DNA of 64,000 nt, taken from Rodentibacter myodis. GTDB lineage: Bacteria; Pseudomonadota; Gammaproteobacteria; Enterobacterales; Pasteurellaceae. The translations under genes were made by a program, and so were the position numbers. Shown here piece after piece: positions 27,761 to 39,364 of this stretch; position 1 is the first letter of the stretch; each line of letters begins with the position of its first letter. The notes below the pieces were generated by a model. That model was given only the letters and a program-made list of their open reading frames with translations. It was not told the origin of the DNA and made no database searches. The stretch is taken from positions 62,001 through 126,000 of the forward strand of contig NZ_MLHQ01000011.1 in assembly GCF_001999305.1 (NCBI RefSeq), given 5' to 3'.

Positions 27761-28846
27761 TCACAACACTCCCTTACTACTCGGCAATTCATTCCCTTCC
27801 ACTTTTATACATTGTCTTAACGTTCGTCCAAACACTTTGAATAAGCTCTCGATTTTATGGTGGTCGTTGTCGCCTTTGGTTTTGAGGTGTAGGGTTGCCA
27901 TTAGGGTGTAGGCGAGGGATTGGAAGAAATGTTCGGTCATTTCGGTGCTGAAGTCGCCGACTTTTTCACGGTTGAATTTGGCTTTAAATTTAAAGTATGG
28001 ACGGCCCGATAAATCCATTGTGCATTCGGCTTTGCATTCGTCCATTGGTAGCACGAAGCCGAAGCGTTGAATACCACGTTTATCGCCTAATGCCTGTTTT
28101 AATGCGCTGCCGAGGGCAAGAGCGGTGTCTTCTACGGTGTGATGTTCGTCAATCCAGAGGTCGCCTTTGCAGGATATATTCATTCTAAAGCCGCCGTGGG
28201 TGGCGATTTGGTCTAGCATATGGTCAAAAAAGCCCACGCCTGTGCTGATTTGGTTCACGCCTGTTTCGTCCAGCCAAACTTGCACTTTGATGTCGGTCTC
28301 TTTGGTTTTACGTTCCACTTCCGCATAACGAGGTTTACGGTCGCAAAGTGCGGTCGGTTTTGGCAATAATTTTTCCACAATCAAGTCCCAGTTTAATTTT
28401 TCGGGGTGATATTGCAGGGCTTGAATCCCCAAATTCTCCGCCAGTTGTACATCGGTCGCTCGGTCGCCAATCACAAAAGAGCGGTCAGGATCAAACAAGT
28501 TTTTGTCGATATATTTTTTCAATAATTTTGTTTTCGGTTTGCGACAACCGCAATTATCTTCCGGTTTATGTGGGCAAATTAGCACTTCGTCAAACTTAAT
28601 GCCTTGCGAACGGAAAATTCCCATCATCGCATTATGTGGTTTGTCAAAATTTTCCTGAGGAAAAGAAGAAGTGCCTAAGCCGTCTTGGTTACTGACCATC
28701 ACAAATCGGTAGTGATTTTTTAATTTCAGCAAGGCTGGAATGACATTCGGCTCAAGTTTGAGCTTCTCAAGGCTGTCAATTTGAAAATCAGTTTTAGGTT
28801 CATCAATTAGTGTGCCGTCTCGGTCAATAAATAGAGTTGATTGCAT
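27761..28846 (-). CDS. hisB: Histidinol-phosphatase / IGP dehydratase
   Basis: A 361-residue bifunctional HisB. The N-terminal HAD phosphatase has [12 protein letters not shown] (Asp8, Asp10), [10 protein letters not shown] and the zinc loop [14 protein letters not shown]. The C-terminal IGP dehydratase has [28 protein letters not shown] and the late [20 protein letters not shown]. The start at 28846 has AGAGGA upstream; an upstream in-frame Met at 28873 lies before that site. Confidence 0.97.
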   Translation of the reverse strand: MQSTLFIDRDGTLIDEPKTDFQIDSLEKLKLEPNVIPALLKLKNHYRFVMVSNQDGLGTSSFPQENFDKPHNAMMGIFRSQGIKFDEVLICPHKPEDNCGCRKPKTKLLKKYIDKNLFDPDRSFVIGDRATDVQLAENLGIQALQYHPEKLNWDLIVEKLLPKPTALCDRKPRYAEVERKTKETDIKVQVWLDETGVNQISTGVGFFDHMLDQIATHGGFRMNISCKGDLWIDEHHTVEDTALALGSALKQALGDKRGIQRFGFVLPMDECKAECTMDLSGRPYFKFKAKFNREKVGDFSTEMTEHFFQSLAYTLMATLHLKTKGDNDHHKIESLFKVFGRTLRQCIKVEGNELPSSKGVL

Positions 28847-28900
28847 AATGTTGTCCTCTTTGTTTGCCTGCAAATCGTGTAGGTTGGTTAGTTTCTGCTG

Positions 28901-30975
<2,075 letters not shown>

Positions 30976-30982
30976 TTAACCT

Positions 30983-31015
30983 CCTTTTTAAATGTCTAAC
31001 CTTTTAAACATCTAA
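30983..31015. repeat. Imperfect direct repeat at the hisD end / RhuM-Fic start
   Basis: CCTTTTTAAATGTCTAA (30983-30999) and CCTTTTAAACATCTAA (31000-31015) are adjacent imperfect copies covering the hisD stop codon and the ribosome-site region of the inserted gene. Confidence 0.6.
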
Positions 31016-32287
31016 TTTCACCAACCGAATAGCCACTGCCTGTTTATGTGCCTCAAGCTGTTCTGCGGCCGCCATTTGCATTACGGTTTCAGAAAGATTT
31101 TTAAAGCCCTGAGGTGTGAGTTCTTGCACCGTCATTCGTTTGCTGAAATCTGCTAAACCAAGGCTTGAGTAGGTTTTCGTGTAGCCATAAGTCGGTAAAA
31201 CGTGATTGGTGCCACTGGCATAGTCGCCCATACTTTCAGGGCTGTATGCCCCTAAGAAAATCGATCCTGCGTTATCCAACTGTGGTAATAATTCACGGGC
31301 ATTCTGCGTTTGTACGATGAGATGTTCCGGTGCGTATTCATTGCTAATTTCAACGGCTTGCTCAAGATTTTCTGCGATAAAAGTACGGCTATGGCTTAAT
31401 GCTTTGCGGGCAGTCTCTGCACGAGGCAACGCCGCCAATTGGCGTTCAATCGAAAGTGCGGTCGATTTTGCCAGCGTTTTGCTTGTCGTCACCAAAATCA
31501 CTTGGCTATCTGCACCGTGTTCCGCTTGGGAAAGTAAATCGGTTGCGACAAAATCAGGCTCGGCAGTTTCATCGGCAATCACCAATACTTCCGAAGGCCC
31601 TGCCGGCATATCAATGGCTGTGCCGTTTTGCGTAACTTGGCGTTTGGCTTCGGTGACAAAGGCATTACCCGGGCCAAAAATTTTATCCACTTTCGCTACC
31701 GTTTCCGTTCCCTGTGCCATCGCAAAAATTGCCTGCGCTCCGCCTACGGTATAAATAGTTTCCACGCCACAAAGGTTTGCGGCATATAAAATTTCATCGG
31801 CAATCGGTGGCGGTGAACAAAGCACGATTTTCTTGCAACCTGCAATCTTTGCCGGAATGGCGAGCATTAATACCGTTGAGAATAATGGCGCAGAACCACC
31901 CGGAATATAAAGCCCTACACGAGAAATCGGGCGTATCACTACTTGGCAACGCACACCCGGTTGGGTTTCAAGATCAATTTCTTGATTTTGCTGTGCTTTG
32001 TGAAAGGTTTCGATATTAGCTTTTGCTTGTTGAATGGCTTGACGAAGTTGAGGTGAAATACGTTCACTTGCTGCTGCAATTTCTTCTGCGGATACGCTCA
32101 GTTTTTCCAATTTCACTTTGTCAAATTTTTCAGCCAATTCAAACAGGGCTTGATCACCATTTTTGGTGACATTGTCACGAATAGCCACCACTGCTTGGGT
32201 AATACGCTCCCCGATTTTTTGAGCCGGACGGGAAAGTGCCTGTGATTTTTCGGTTTCAGATAAATTATTCCAAATAAGTGTTTGCAT
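31004..32287 (-). CDS. hisD: Histidinol dehydrogenase
   Basis: A 427-residue zinc enzyme doing the last two oxidations to histidine. Landmarks: [71 protein letters not shown] and the late [16 protein letters not shown] with the zinc/substrate residues ([23 protein letters not shown]). Typical length. 65 nt downstream of hisG. Confidence 0.98.
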   Translation of the reverse strand: MQTLIWNNLSETEKSQALSRPAQKIGERITQAVVAIRDNVTKNGDQALFELAEKFDKVKLEKLSVSAEEIAAASERISPQLRQAIQQAKANIETFHKAQQNQEIDLETQPGVRCQVVIRPISRVGLYIPGGSAPLFSTVLMLAIPAKIAGCKKIVLCSPPPIADEILYAANLCGVETIYTVGGAQAIFAMAQGTETVAKVDKIFGPGNAFVTEAKRQVTQNGTAIDMPAGPSEVLVIADETAEPDFVATDLLSQAEHGADSQVILVTTSKTLAKSTALSIERQLAALPRAETARKALSHSRTFIAENLEQAVEISNEYAPEHLIVQTQNARELLPQLDNAGSIFLGAYSPESMGDYASGTNHVLPTYGYTKTYSSLGLADFSKRMTVQELTPQGFKNLSETVMQMAAAEQLEAHKQAVAIRLVKLDV

Positions 32288-32352
32288 ATTTCACTCCTTA
32301 TTATTCGCTAATGTTATTTTTCTTTTAGCTTCGATTGATATTCAATAGGCAA

Positions 32353-33273
32353 TTATTCCATCATCTTTTCAATGGGTAGAACAAGAATTGAACTTGCACC
32401 AACTGCTTTCAACTGCTCCATCGTTTCCCAAAATAAATTTTCTTGGCTAACCACGTGCATTGCGACTTTTGAGCTATCTGTGGCAAGTGGCAGAATGGTT
32501 GGATTTTCCACTCCCGGTAAAAGTGCGGTTATCTCTGCCAGTTTTTCTTTTGGTGCGTGCAACATAATATATTTGCTTTCTGCAGCTTGTTGCACCCCTT
32601 GAATACGGGTGAGCAAGCGCTCTACCAATGCTTGTTTTTCCTCTGAAAGGGGTTCGGCTCGTTGAATCAGGCAGGCTTTGGAACGATAAATCACTTCCAC
32701 TTCTTTTAAGCCGTTAGCCTCTAAGGTTGCACCGGAAGAAACCAAATCACAAATAGCATTGGCAATGCCGGCGCTGGGTGCGACTTCCACCGAGCCATTC
32801 AGTAAACAGCTTTTGAAGGGAATATTTTGGGCGTTCATATAACGCTTGAGCAAATTAGGATAAGAGGTGCCAATGCGGGTATTGGCAAGATCTTGTATGC
32901 TTTGATAGCACCGATCGCGATCAACGGCAAGGGAAAGACGACAACCGCCAAAATCAAGTTGTCGAAGTTTTTTATATTGGACTGTTTCACCCGTGGCTAA
33001 ACGCCCCAATTCTTCCTCCTCTAGCACATTTTCACCAATAATACCAAGATCCACCACACCATCAAAAATCAGTCCCGGAATATCATCATCACGCACCCGT
33101 AAAATTTCAATCGGCATATTTTCCGAATAGGCAATTAAACGTTGTTCATTCCAGTTAATTCTTACGCCACACTGTTTGAGTAATTCACTACAATCTTTGC
33201 TTAAACGCCCTTTCTTTTGCATTGCAATACGAAGACGATTTGGAACATTCGTTGTATTAATTGTGTTTGTCAT
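32353..33273 (-). CDS. hisG: ATP phosphoribosyltransferase
   Basis: A 306-residue long-form HisG, the first and feedback-regulated enzyme of histidine synthesis. Blocks: [49 protein letters not shown], the PRPP loop [20 protein letters not shown] and the C-terminal ACT-like regulatory part [24 protein letters not shown]. First gene after the attenuator. Confidence 0.98.
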   Translation of the reverse strand: MTNTINTTNVPNRLRIAMQKKGRLSKDCSELLKQCGVRINWNEQRLIAYSENMPIEILRVRDDDIPGLIFDGVVDLGIIGENVLEEEELGRLATGETVQYKKLRQLDFGGCRLSLAVDRDRCYQSIQDLANTRIGTSYPNLLKRYMNAQNIPFKSCLLNGSVEVAPSAGIANAICDLVSSGATLEANGLKEVEVIYRSKACLIQRAEPLSEEKQALVERLLTRIQGVQQAAESKYIMLHAPKEKLAEITALLPGVENPTILPLATDSSKVAMHVVSQENLFWETMEQLKAVGASSILVLPIEKMME

Positions 33274-33294
33274 ATTATTTTTCCTTATAGTTTA

Positions 33295-33331
33295 GATAAA
33301 AAGAAACCCCTCGAAATGAACTTCCGAGGGG
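33295..33331 (-). terminator. his operon attenuator (intrinsic terminator)
   Basis: Minus-strand hairpin CCCCTCGGAA-GTTCA-TTTCGAGGGG followed by TTTCTTTTTATC, 22 nt before hisG. Upstream, CTTCCGAG (within 33354-33366) is complementary to CTCGGAAG in the 5' arm and could form the antiterminator; GAGTGCG of the same segment can also pair with CGCACTC inside hisL. Confidence 0.85.
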
Positions 33332-33408
33332 GGATATTTGTTTATGATATTTTCGCACTCGGAAGACTGATATTTATCTTCCGCCACGCCAAAACGCCCG
33401 AAAGATAA

Positions 33409-33450
33409 TCAGGTGTAATGGTGGAGGTGATGAGTGCGAATTATTGTCAT
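33409..33450 (-). CDS. hisL: his operon leader peptide
   Basis: A 13-codon ORF encoding MTIIRTHHLHHYT with four His codons in a five-codon stretch, 135 nt upstream of hisG and before the attenuator hairpin. Ribosome stalling at these codons when His-tRNA is scarce would free the antiterminator. Unlike the E. coli leader (seven His in a row) the run is interrupted by a Leu. Too short for routine gene calling. Confidence 0.88.
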   Translation of the reverse strand: MTIIRTHHLHHYT

Positions 33451-33482
33451 AATCTTATTCCAATTTGGTGAAGATGGGCTTG

Positions 33483-33512
33483 AGTTTAAGCTCAAAAGAT
33501 AAATTTAATCAA
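33483..33512 (-). promoter_or_regulatory. his operon promoter
   Basis: Minus-strand -35 TTGATT and -10 TAAACT with an 18-nt spacer, about 35 nt upstream of hisL. Confidence 0.5.
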
Positions 33513-33525
33513 GCCCTTTTTTAAA

Positions 33526-33551
33526 ATTTTCTTGATATATGTCAAGAAAAT
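33526..33551. promoter_or_regulatory. Palindromic operator-like site between his and que promoters
   Basis: ATTTTCTTGA-TATATG-TCAAGAAAAT, a perfect 10-bp inverted repeat. Its core TTGATATATGTCAA is one base from the FNR consensus TTGAT-N4-ATCAA. It sits upstream of both the his and queC promoters. Confidence 0.5.
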
Positions 33552-33562
33552 CCCCCGAAAAC

Positions 33563-33591
33563 TTGCCAAATCCGCTTATTCCGCCTACAAT
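33563..33591 (+). promoter_or_regulatory. queCDE promoter
   Basis: -35 TTGCCA, 17-nt spacer, -10 TACAAT; transcription would start a few bases before the riboswitch. Confidence 0.65.
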
Positions 33592-33602
33592 TCGTCCCCC
33601 AT

Positions 33603-33640
33603 TTGTAGTTCGCAAACCTCCTACATAAAAAAACTAGGTA
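33603..33640 (+). promoter_or_regulatory. preQ1-I riboswitch upstream of queC
   Basis: P1 stem TGTAG (33604-33608) / CTACA (33621-33625) encloses a TTCGCAAACCTC loop. It is followed by TAAAAAAACTAGGT, the A-rich tail of preQ1-I aptamers. ACCT (33616-33619) can pair with AGGT (33636-33639) as pseudoknot P2, which would hide the AGG ribosome site 8 nt before the queC ATG. This layout predicts translational repression of queuosine precursor synthesis by preQ1. Confidence 0.85.
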
Positions 33641-33646
33641 TCAAAA

Positions 33647-34330
33647 ATGAATATTTCAAATCCTAATCACGATCGCAAAGCCCTTGTGATCTTCTCCGGT
33701 GGACAAGACTCCACCACCTGTTTATTTCAAGCCATTGCCGATTACGGCAAAGAAAATGTCGAAGTCATCACCTTTCAATATGGTCAACGCCACGCCATTG
33801 AACTGGAAAAAGCACGTTGGATCGCCCAAGATCTCGGCATAAAACAAACTTTCATCGATACTTCCGTCATCAAAGCCATTACCCATAATGCGTTGATGGA
33901 TGAAAACGCTAAAATCGAACAAAAAAACAATGAATTGCCAAATACTTTTGTGGACGGTCGCAATGCCTTATTTCTGCTTTATGCGGCAATTTATGCCAAA
34001 GGACAAGGTATTCAAGATATTATCACCGGCGTTTGTGAAACCGATTTCAGCGGCTATCCCGATTGCCGTGATGTCTTCATTAAATCGATGAATGTAACCC
34101 TTAATCTGGCAATGGATTATCAATTCAACCTAAAAACCCCATTAATGTACCTCACCAAAGCACAAACTTGGCAACTTGCCGATGAATTGGGTGTATTGGA
34201 TTACATTCGTCATCACACGCACACCTGCTATGAGGGGGGGGAAGGCGGCTGCGGCAAATGCCCAAGCTGTGTATTGCGTGATAAAGGACTGGCGGAATAT
34301 TTGGTACAAAAAGGCGGTGAAAATGTTTAA
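33647..34330 (+). CDS. queC: 7-cyano-7-deazaguanine (preQ0) synthase
   Basis: A 227-residue ATP-dependent enzyme converting 7-carboxy-7-deazaguanine to preQ0. PP-loop SGGQDSTT (17-24), [18 protein letters not shown], and the zinc site Cys194-x7-Cys202-x2-Cys205-x2-Cys208 near the C terminus. First gene of queCDE; the start overlaps the regulated ribosome site of the riboswitch. Confidence 0.98.
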   Translation: MNISNPNHDRKALVIFSGGQDSTTCLFQAIADYGKENVEVITFQYGQRHAIELEKARWIAQDLGIKQTFIDTSVIKAITHNALMDENAKIEQKNNELPNTFVDGRNALFLLYAAIYAKGQGIQDIITGVCETDFSGYPDCRDVFIKSMNVTLNLAMDYQFNLKTPLMYLTKAQTWQLADELGVLDYIRHHTHTCYEGGEGGCGKCPSCVLRDKGLAEYLVQKGGENV

Positions 34331-34748
34331 GGTTTCTAAAGAATTTAGCTTTGATATGGCACATTTGTTAGATGGACACGATGGAAAATGCCAAAACTTA
34401 CACGGTCACACCTATAAATTACAAGTGGAAATTGCCGGTGATTTGCACCAATACGGCGCCAAAAAAGCAATGGTAATGGATTTTTCCGATTTAAAGGCTA
34501 TCGTCAAAAAAGCTATTTTAGATCCGATGGATCACGCCTTTATTTACGATCAAACCAGCGAGCGGGAAAGTAAAATCGCCCACCTTTTACAAGATCTCCG
34601 CTCCAAAACCTTTGGCGTGCCTTTCCGCACCACCGCTGAAGAAATGGCTCGTTTTATTTTTAATCGCTTGAAATATGAGGAAAAACTGCCCGTTTCGGCA
34701 ATCCGTTTATGGGAAACGCCCACCTCATTTTGTGAATACGGAGAATAG
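34323..34748 (+). CDS. queD: 6-carboxytetrahydropterin synthase
   Basis: A 141-residue PTPS-family enzyme making 6-carboxy-tetrahydropterin for queuosine. Zinc ligands His14, His27 and His29, catalytic Cys23 in [13 protein letters not shown], and a late [10 protein letters not shown]. The ATG at 34323 overlaps the queC stop by 8 nt. A longer in-frame extension upstream lies wholly inside queC and is not used. Confidence 0.96.
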   Translation: MFKVSKEFSFDMAHLLDGHDGKCQNLHGHTYKLQVEIAGDLHQYGAKKAMVMDFSDLKAIVKKAILDPMDHAFIYDQTSERESKIAHLLQDLRSKTFGVPFRTTAEEMARFIFNRLKYEEKLPVSAIRLWETPTSFCEYGE

Positions 34749-34750
34749 GT

Positions 34751-35383
34751 GTGGTGCAAAATCAATATAATTTAGAACCGCACTTTAATATCGTGGAAAT
34801 CTTTGAAAGCCTGCAAGGGGAAGGCTTCAACACCGGTATGCCAAGTATTTTCGTGCGTTTTGGCAAATGCAATCTCGCCTGCCCTTGGTGCGACACGCCT
34901 TATAATCAATTTGAACCTTGGTCGGCTTCACAAATTTTGGCAAAAGTGCGGTCATTTTCGGCGAAGAATATTATCATCACCGGTGGTGAACCCACCATCG
35001 TGCCAAAAATTGAATTTTTACTCGATCAATTTAAGGCTGAGGGCTATTTTTTGGCGATTGAAACCAACGGATTAAAGCCTGTTCCCTCACAAATCGACTA
35101 TATCGCCACCAGCCCCAAACGTCTTTATGCACATAAATACACGCAACGTTGTATTCAATTTGCCGATGAGGTACGTATTGTCGCCGATGAAAACATACTT
35201 TCTTTTTGCGAATTAATAGAACAAAAAATTCAAGCGAAGCATTACTATCTCTCCCCTTGTGAAATCGATGGCAAAATGAACTTGTTGGAAACCATCACAC
35301 AACTTGGTCAACTCAATCAACGCCCCAATAAACCCAAATGGCAACTGAGTTTGCAAACCCATAAGTTAGTCGGCATTGAATAA
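34751..35383 (+). CDS. queE: 7-carboxy-7-deazaguanine synthase (radical SAM)
   Basis: A 210-residue radical SAM enzyme. The cluster motif is CNLACPWC (Cys40, Cys44, Cys47), followed by NIIITGGEPTI and ATSPKRLYAHKY. N-terminal FNIVEIFESLQGEGFNTGMPSIFVRF is typical. GTG start two bases after the queD stop, with GAGAATAGG in front. Last gene of the operon. Confidence 0.95.
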   Translation: MVQNQYNLEPHFNIVEIFESLQGEGFNTGMPSIFVRFGKCNLACPWCDTPYNQFEPWSASQILAKVRSFSAKNIIITGGEPTIVPKIEFLLDQFKAEGYFLAIETNGLKPVPSQIDYIATSPKRLYAHKYTQRCIQFADEVRIVADENILSFCELIEQKIQAKHYYLSPCEIDGKMNLLETITQLGQLNQRPNKPKWQLSLQTHKLVGIE

Positions 35384-35389
35384 AATTTG

Positions 35390-35439
35390 GTCGGCAAATT
35401 TCTTGCTCAAATGCCTTTTCGCCGACACTTTTTTTTCGT
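35390..35439 (+). terminator. Terminator after queE
   Basis: GTCGGC-AAA ... TTTTC-GCCGAC hairpin followed by ACTTTTTTTT. Confidence 0.75.
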
Positions 35440-35473
35440 ACCATAACGCACCTTTTTCTTATTCCTTTTCATT

Positions 35474-36229
35474 ATGAACAATCTTGAATTAGAACAGCTT
35501 CTCCACCAAAAACTCAACGCAGATAAAATCAGCGATTACGCACCAAATGGTTTGCAAGTAGAAGGCAAAGCCAATATCCAAAAAATCATTACCGGCGTCA
35601 CAGCCAGTCAAGCCTTAATTGATTATGCCGTCAGCCAAAAAGCTGATGGGATTTTGGTTCATCACGGCTATTTTTGGAAAAGCGAAAATCCTTGTATTCG
35701 CGGAATGAAAGGTAAGCGAATTAAAACCTTACTTGTAAATGACATCAATTTATATGGCTACCATTTGCCTTTAGATGTACATCCCGAACTGGGCAACAAC
35801 GCACAACTCGCGGCGTTATTGGGCATTGAAAATTTACAACCCTTAGAAAATAGCCCAGCGAGTATTCCGGTTTGGGGAACATTAGCCGAACCTATTTCTG
35901 CAGAAGATTTTGCAGCACGAATTGAACAGGCACTAAACCGAAAACCACTCATTTGCACCGAAAACGGCCCGCACTTAATCCGCAAAATCGGCATTTGTAC
36001 CGGTGGCGGGCAAGGTTATATTGATTTAGCTGCCGCAAAAGGTTGCGATGCCTTCATTACCGGTGAAGTATCGGAGCAAACCATTCATTCGGCACGGGAA
36101 CAAGGCATTCATTTCTTCGCTGCAGGACACCACGCCACCGAGCGTTACGGCATAAAAGCCTTGGGTGAATGGCTTGCAAAAGAATATGGTTTTGAGGTGG
36201 AATTTAAGGATATTGATAATCCTGCCTAA
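35474..36229 (+). CDS. ybgI: Nif3-like dinuclear metal centre protein YbgI
   Basis: A 251-residue member of the NIF3 / GTP cyclohydrolase I type 2 homolog family, forming a hexameric ring with two metals per subunit. Metal-binding pattern: VHHGYFWKSE (His-His), LPLDVHPELGNN, and near the C terminus FFAAGHHATERYGIKALGEWL (His, Glu). SDYAPNGLQVEG at the N terminus is characteristic. Molecular function is not established. Confidence 0.95.
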   Translation: MNNLELEQLLHQKLNADKISDYAPNGLQVEGKANIQKIITGVTASQALIDYAVSQKADGILVHHGYFWKSENPCIRGMKGKRIKTLLVNDINLYGYHLPLDVHPELGNNAQLAALLGIENLQPLENSPASIPVWGTLAEPISAEDFAARIEQALNRKPLICTENGPHLIRKIGICTGGGQGYIDLAAAKGCDAFITGEVSEQTIHSAREQGIHFFAAGHHATERYGIKALGEWLAKEYGFEVEFKDIDNPA

Positions 36230-36264
36230 ACAGGAAATAACAGGTTCAACCAAAAGCGATATCA

Positions 36265-36293
36265 TTGCCCCAATGGGGTAAAACAAGTATAAT
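36265..36293 (+). promoter_or_regulatory. fabI promoter
   Basis: -35 TTGCCC, 17-nt spacer, perfect -10 TATAAT. The -35 and spacer contain the palindrome TTgCCCCAATGGGGtAA, which could be an operator. Confidence 0.75.
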
Positions 36294-36329
36294 CCGCTCA
36301 ATTTTTTATTCAACAAACAGGAAAAAATT

Positions 36330-37118
36330 ATGGGTTTCTTAACAGGTAAACGAATTTTAGTCACCGGTCTTGCCAGCAATCGTTCTATTGCTTACGGCAT
36401 TGCAAAATCAATGAAAGAACAAGGTGCAGAACTGGCTTTCACTTATTTAAACGACAAATTACAACCGCGTGTAGAAGAATTTGCCAAAGAATTTGATTCA
36501 AATATCGTGCTTCCGTTAGATGTCGCAACGGACGAAAGCATTCAAAACTGCTTTGCCGAACTCAGCAAACATTGGGATAAATTTGACGGTTTTGTTCACG
36601 CCATTGCCTTTGCACCGGGCGATCAATTAGACGGCGATTATGTCAAGGCGGCTACCCGTGAAGGCTATCGTATTGCACACGATATTAGTGCATACAGCTT
36701 TGTCGCAATGGCACAGGCTGCACGCCCATATCTTAATCCAAATGCCGCCTTATTAACCCTTTCTTACTTGGGGGCAGAACGTGCTATTCCTAACTACAAT
36801 GTTATGTGCTTGGCAAAAGCCTCATTAGAAGCGGCAACCCGTGTGATGGCAGCGGATTTAGGCAAAGAAGGCATTCGTGTTAATGCCATTTCTGCCGGTC
36901 CAATCCGCACATTGGCAGCATCCGGCATTAAAAACTTCAAAAAAATGCTTTCTGCCTTTGAGAAAACCGCAGCATTACGCCGTACCGTAACCATTGAAGA
37001 TGTGGGTAATTCTGCCGCATTCTTATGTTCTGATTTAGCTTCCGGTATCACCGGTGAAATCGTCCACGTGGATGCCGGTTTCAGCATCACAGCAATGGGT
37101 GAATTAGGCGAAGAATAA
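36330..37118 (+). CDS. fabI: Enoyl-ACP reductase (NADH)
   Basis: A 262-residue SDR-type enoyl reductase, the last step of fatty acid elongation and the triclosan target. [20 protein letters not shown] cofactor loop; Tyr146, Tyr156 and Lys163 in [26 protein letters not shown] keep the E. coli numbering; [12 protein letters not shown] substrate loop. GGAAAAA ribosome site, own promoter and terminator. Confidence 0.98.
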   Translation: MGFLTGKRILVTGLASNRSIAYGIAKSMKEQGAELAFTYLNDKLQPRVEEFAKEFDSNIVLPLDVATDESIQNCFAELSKHWDKFDGFVHAIAFAPGDQLDGDYVKAATREGYRIAHDISAYSFVAMAQAARPYLNPNAALLTLSYLGAERAIPNYNVMCLAKASLEAATRVMAADLGKEGIRVNAISAGPIRTLAASGIKNFKKMLSAFEKTAALRRTVTIEDVGNSAAFLCSDLASGITGEIVHVDAGFSITAMGELGEE

Positions 37119-37135
37119 TCTCTCATCAATTAATC

Positions 37136-37166
37136 GGCAGGTTGTTTAAATAACCTGCCTTTTCTG
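37136..37166 (+). terminator. Terminator after fabI
   Basis: GGCAGGTT-GTTTAAAT-AACCTGCC followed by TTTTCTGTTTT. Confidence 0.85.
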
Positions 37167-37224
37167 TTTTGTGGGCGTGTGATACGCCTTTCTTAATCTT
37201 AATGACCAACAATAATCAATCACT

Positions 37225-39204
37225 ATGTTTCAAGACAATCCCCTACTGGCACAACTCAAGCAACAAATTCACGACAGCAAAGAACGTGTGGAAGGTATCG
37301 TAAAAGGCACGGATAAAGCCTACGGTTTTTTAGAATGTGATAAGAAAACCTATTTTATTGCTCCACCGGCAATGAAAAAAGTAATGCACGGCGATAAAAT
37401 CGCCGCCACCATTGAAAAACAAGGCGATAAAGAACAAGCCGAACCGGAATCCCTGATTGAGCCAATGCTCACCCGCTTTATTGCCAAAGTACGTTTCAAT
37501 AAAGATAAAAAATTACAAGTATTGGTGGATCACCCAAGCATTAATCAACCAATCGGCGCACAACAAGCCAAATCGGTAAAAGAAGAATTGCAGGAAGGCG
37601 ATTGGGTGGTGGCAAATTTGAAAACCCATCCATTACGGGATGATCGTTTTTTCTATGCCACCATTAATCAATTTATTTGCCGTGCCAATGATGAATTCGC
37701 CCCTTGGTGGGTGACGCTTGCACGCCACGAACAATCACGCTATCCGGTGCAAGGGGCGGATCGTTATGAAATGATCGATCAACAAACACGCGAAGATTTG
37801 ACCGCACTTCATTTCGTCACCATCGACAGTGAAAGCACGCAAGATATGGACGATGCCCTCTATATTGAGCCGATCGAACAAAATGGCGAACAAAGCGGTT
37901 GGAAACTTGCGGTGGCGATTGCCGATCCTACAGCCTATATCGCCCTTGATTCACAAATCGAAAAAGATGCGAAACAGCGTTGTTTTACCAACTATTTACC
38001 GGGTTTTAACATTCCAATGTTGCCACGTGAGTTGTCTGATGATCTTTGTTCCTTAATGGCAAAGGAAACCCGTCCTGCGTTGGTTTGTTATATTGAAACG
38101 GATTTACAAGGTAATATCACGGCAAAACCGCATTTTGTTTCCGCTTACGTGCAATCCAAAGCCAAATTGGCTTATAACAAAGTTTCCGATTATTTGGAAC
38201 AAATTCCAAATGCTTGGCAGCCCGAGACAACCGAAATTGCCGAGCAAATTCACCACTTACACCAATTCACCCTTGCCCGAATAGACTGGCGTAAAACCCA
38301 TTCTTTATTGTTTAAAGAAAAACCGGACTATTCTTTTGTGCTTGCCGAAAATGGCAAGGTAGAGGAAATCAAAGCCGAATACCGCCGCATTGCGAATCAA
38401 ATTGTGGAAGAGTCGATGATTATCGCCAATATCTGTGCGGCTCAATTCTTAAACGAAAATGCCCATACGGGAATTTTCAACACGCATAGCGGGTTTGACA
38501 AAAAATACTTAGAAAACGCCCACAACTTCTTAATGGCAAATTTAGCCAATGAAGAAAATCAAGCGGAACTGGCGGAACGTTATTCCGTAGAAAATTTGGC
38601 AACCTTAAAAGGCTATTGCCAAATGCGCCACGATATTGAACCGATTGAAGGCGATTATTTGGAATTCCGTTTACGCCGTTATTTAACCTTTGCCGAATTT
38701 AAAGCGGAGCTTGCTCCACACTTTGGATTAGGTTTGGAAGGCTACGCCACTTGGACTTCGCCGATTCGTAAATATTCCGATATGGTAAATCATCGTTTAA
38801 TCAAAGCCGTACTGACACAACAAAACTGTGAAAAACCACAAGATGAGGTGTTAGCGCGCTTACAAGAAGCTCGCCGCCAAAATCGCTTGGTGGAACGTGA
38901 TATTGCCGATTGGCTGTATTGCCGTTATCTTGCCGATAAAGTCGCCAAAAATGCCGAATTTGAAGCAGAAGTGCAAGATGTAATGCGTGGCGGTCTGCGT
39001 GTACAATTATTGGAAAATGGTGCGTCAATGTTTGTGCCTGCCTCAACCCTTCACAATAATAAGGAAGAAATGCAGGTCAATTCTGACGAACTCGCCCTTT
39101 ATATTAAAGGTGAACGCACCTATAAAATCGGCGATCTGATCAAGGTAAAACTCACGGAAGTAAAAGAAGAAACAAGAAGTATCATCGGCTCGGTGGTTGT
39201 ATAA
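37225..39204 (+). CDS. rnb: Exoribonuclease II
   Basis: A 659-residue RNase II, a processive 3'-5' exoribonuclease. N-terminal cold-shock domains (VEGIVKGTDKAYGFLECD...), central RNB domain with the metal Asp cluster starting at Asp201 (DSESTQDMDDALY), RIDWRKTHSLL, the LRRYLTFAEF...YATWTSPIRKYSDMVNHRLI block and a C-terminal S1 domain (VQDVMRGGLRVQLLENGASMFVP). Length close to E. coli RNase II (644). Confidence 0.97.
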   Translation: MFQDNPLLAQLKQQIHDSKERVEGIVKGTDKAYGFLECDKKTYFIAPPAMKKVMHGDKIAATIEKQGDKEQAEPESLIEPMLTRFIAKVRFNKDKKLQVLVDHPSINQPIGAQQAKSVKEELQEGDWVVANLKTHPLRDDRFFYATINQFICRANDEFAPWWVTLARHEQSRYPVQGADRYEMIDQQTREDLTALHFVTIDSESTQDMDDALYIEPIEQNGEQSGWKLAVAIADPTAYIALDSQIEKDAKQRCFTNYLPGFNIPMLPRELSDDLCSLMAKETRPALVCYIETDLQGNITAKPHFVSAYVQSKAKLAYNKVSDYLEQIPNAWQPETTEIAEQIHHLHQFTLARIDWRKTHSLLFKEKPDYSFVLAENGKVEEIKAEYRRIANQIVEESMIIANICAAQFLNENAHTGIFNTHSGFDKKYLENAHNFLMANLANEENQAELAERYSVENLATLKGYCQMRHDIEPIEGDYLEFRLRRYLTFAEFKAELAPHFGLGLEGYATWTSPIRKYSDMVNHRLIKAVLTQQNCEKPQDEVLARLQEARRQNRLVERDIADWLYCRYLADKVAKNAEFEAEVQDVMRGGLRVQLLENGASMFVPASTLHNNKEEMQVNSDELALYIKGERTYKIGDLIKVKLTEVKEETRSIIGSVVV

Positions 39205-39206
39205 CA

Positions 39207-39239
39207 TAAAAAATGGCGTTTTCATTAACGCCATTTTTA
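39207..39239. terminator. Terminator after rnb
   Basis: AAAAATGGCGTT-TTCATT-AACGCCATTTTT; symmetrical, between convergent rnb and nikO. Confidence 0.85.
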
Positions 39240-39284
39240 CAATATAACCAAGCAAATCCACAAAGAGAAAATAACCTGAATACT

Positions 39285-39307
39285 AAGAATGCCACATCGG
39301 TGTTCTT
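39285..39307. repeat. REP-like palindrome copy (degenerate)
   Basis: AAGAATGCCACATCGGTGTTCTT, an imperfect palindrome; the adjoining AATTTCAATCAGTTAA resembles the tail of the copy at 14011 (AATTTCAATAAGTTAA). Confidence 0.5.
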
Positions 39308-39364
39308 TATTAAAATCTAATAATTTCAATCAGTTAAATAATGTGTGCAATATTCCGACTTCTG

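Noticed and set aside
34176..34322. N-terminal extension of QueD
   Set aside because: The extension is an out-of-frame translation of the queC 3' end; the family start is at 34323.
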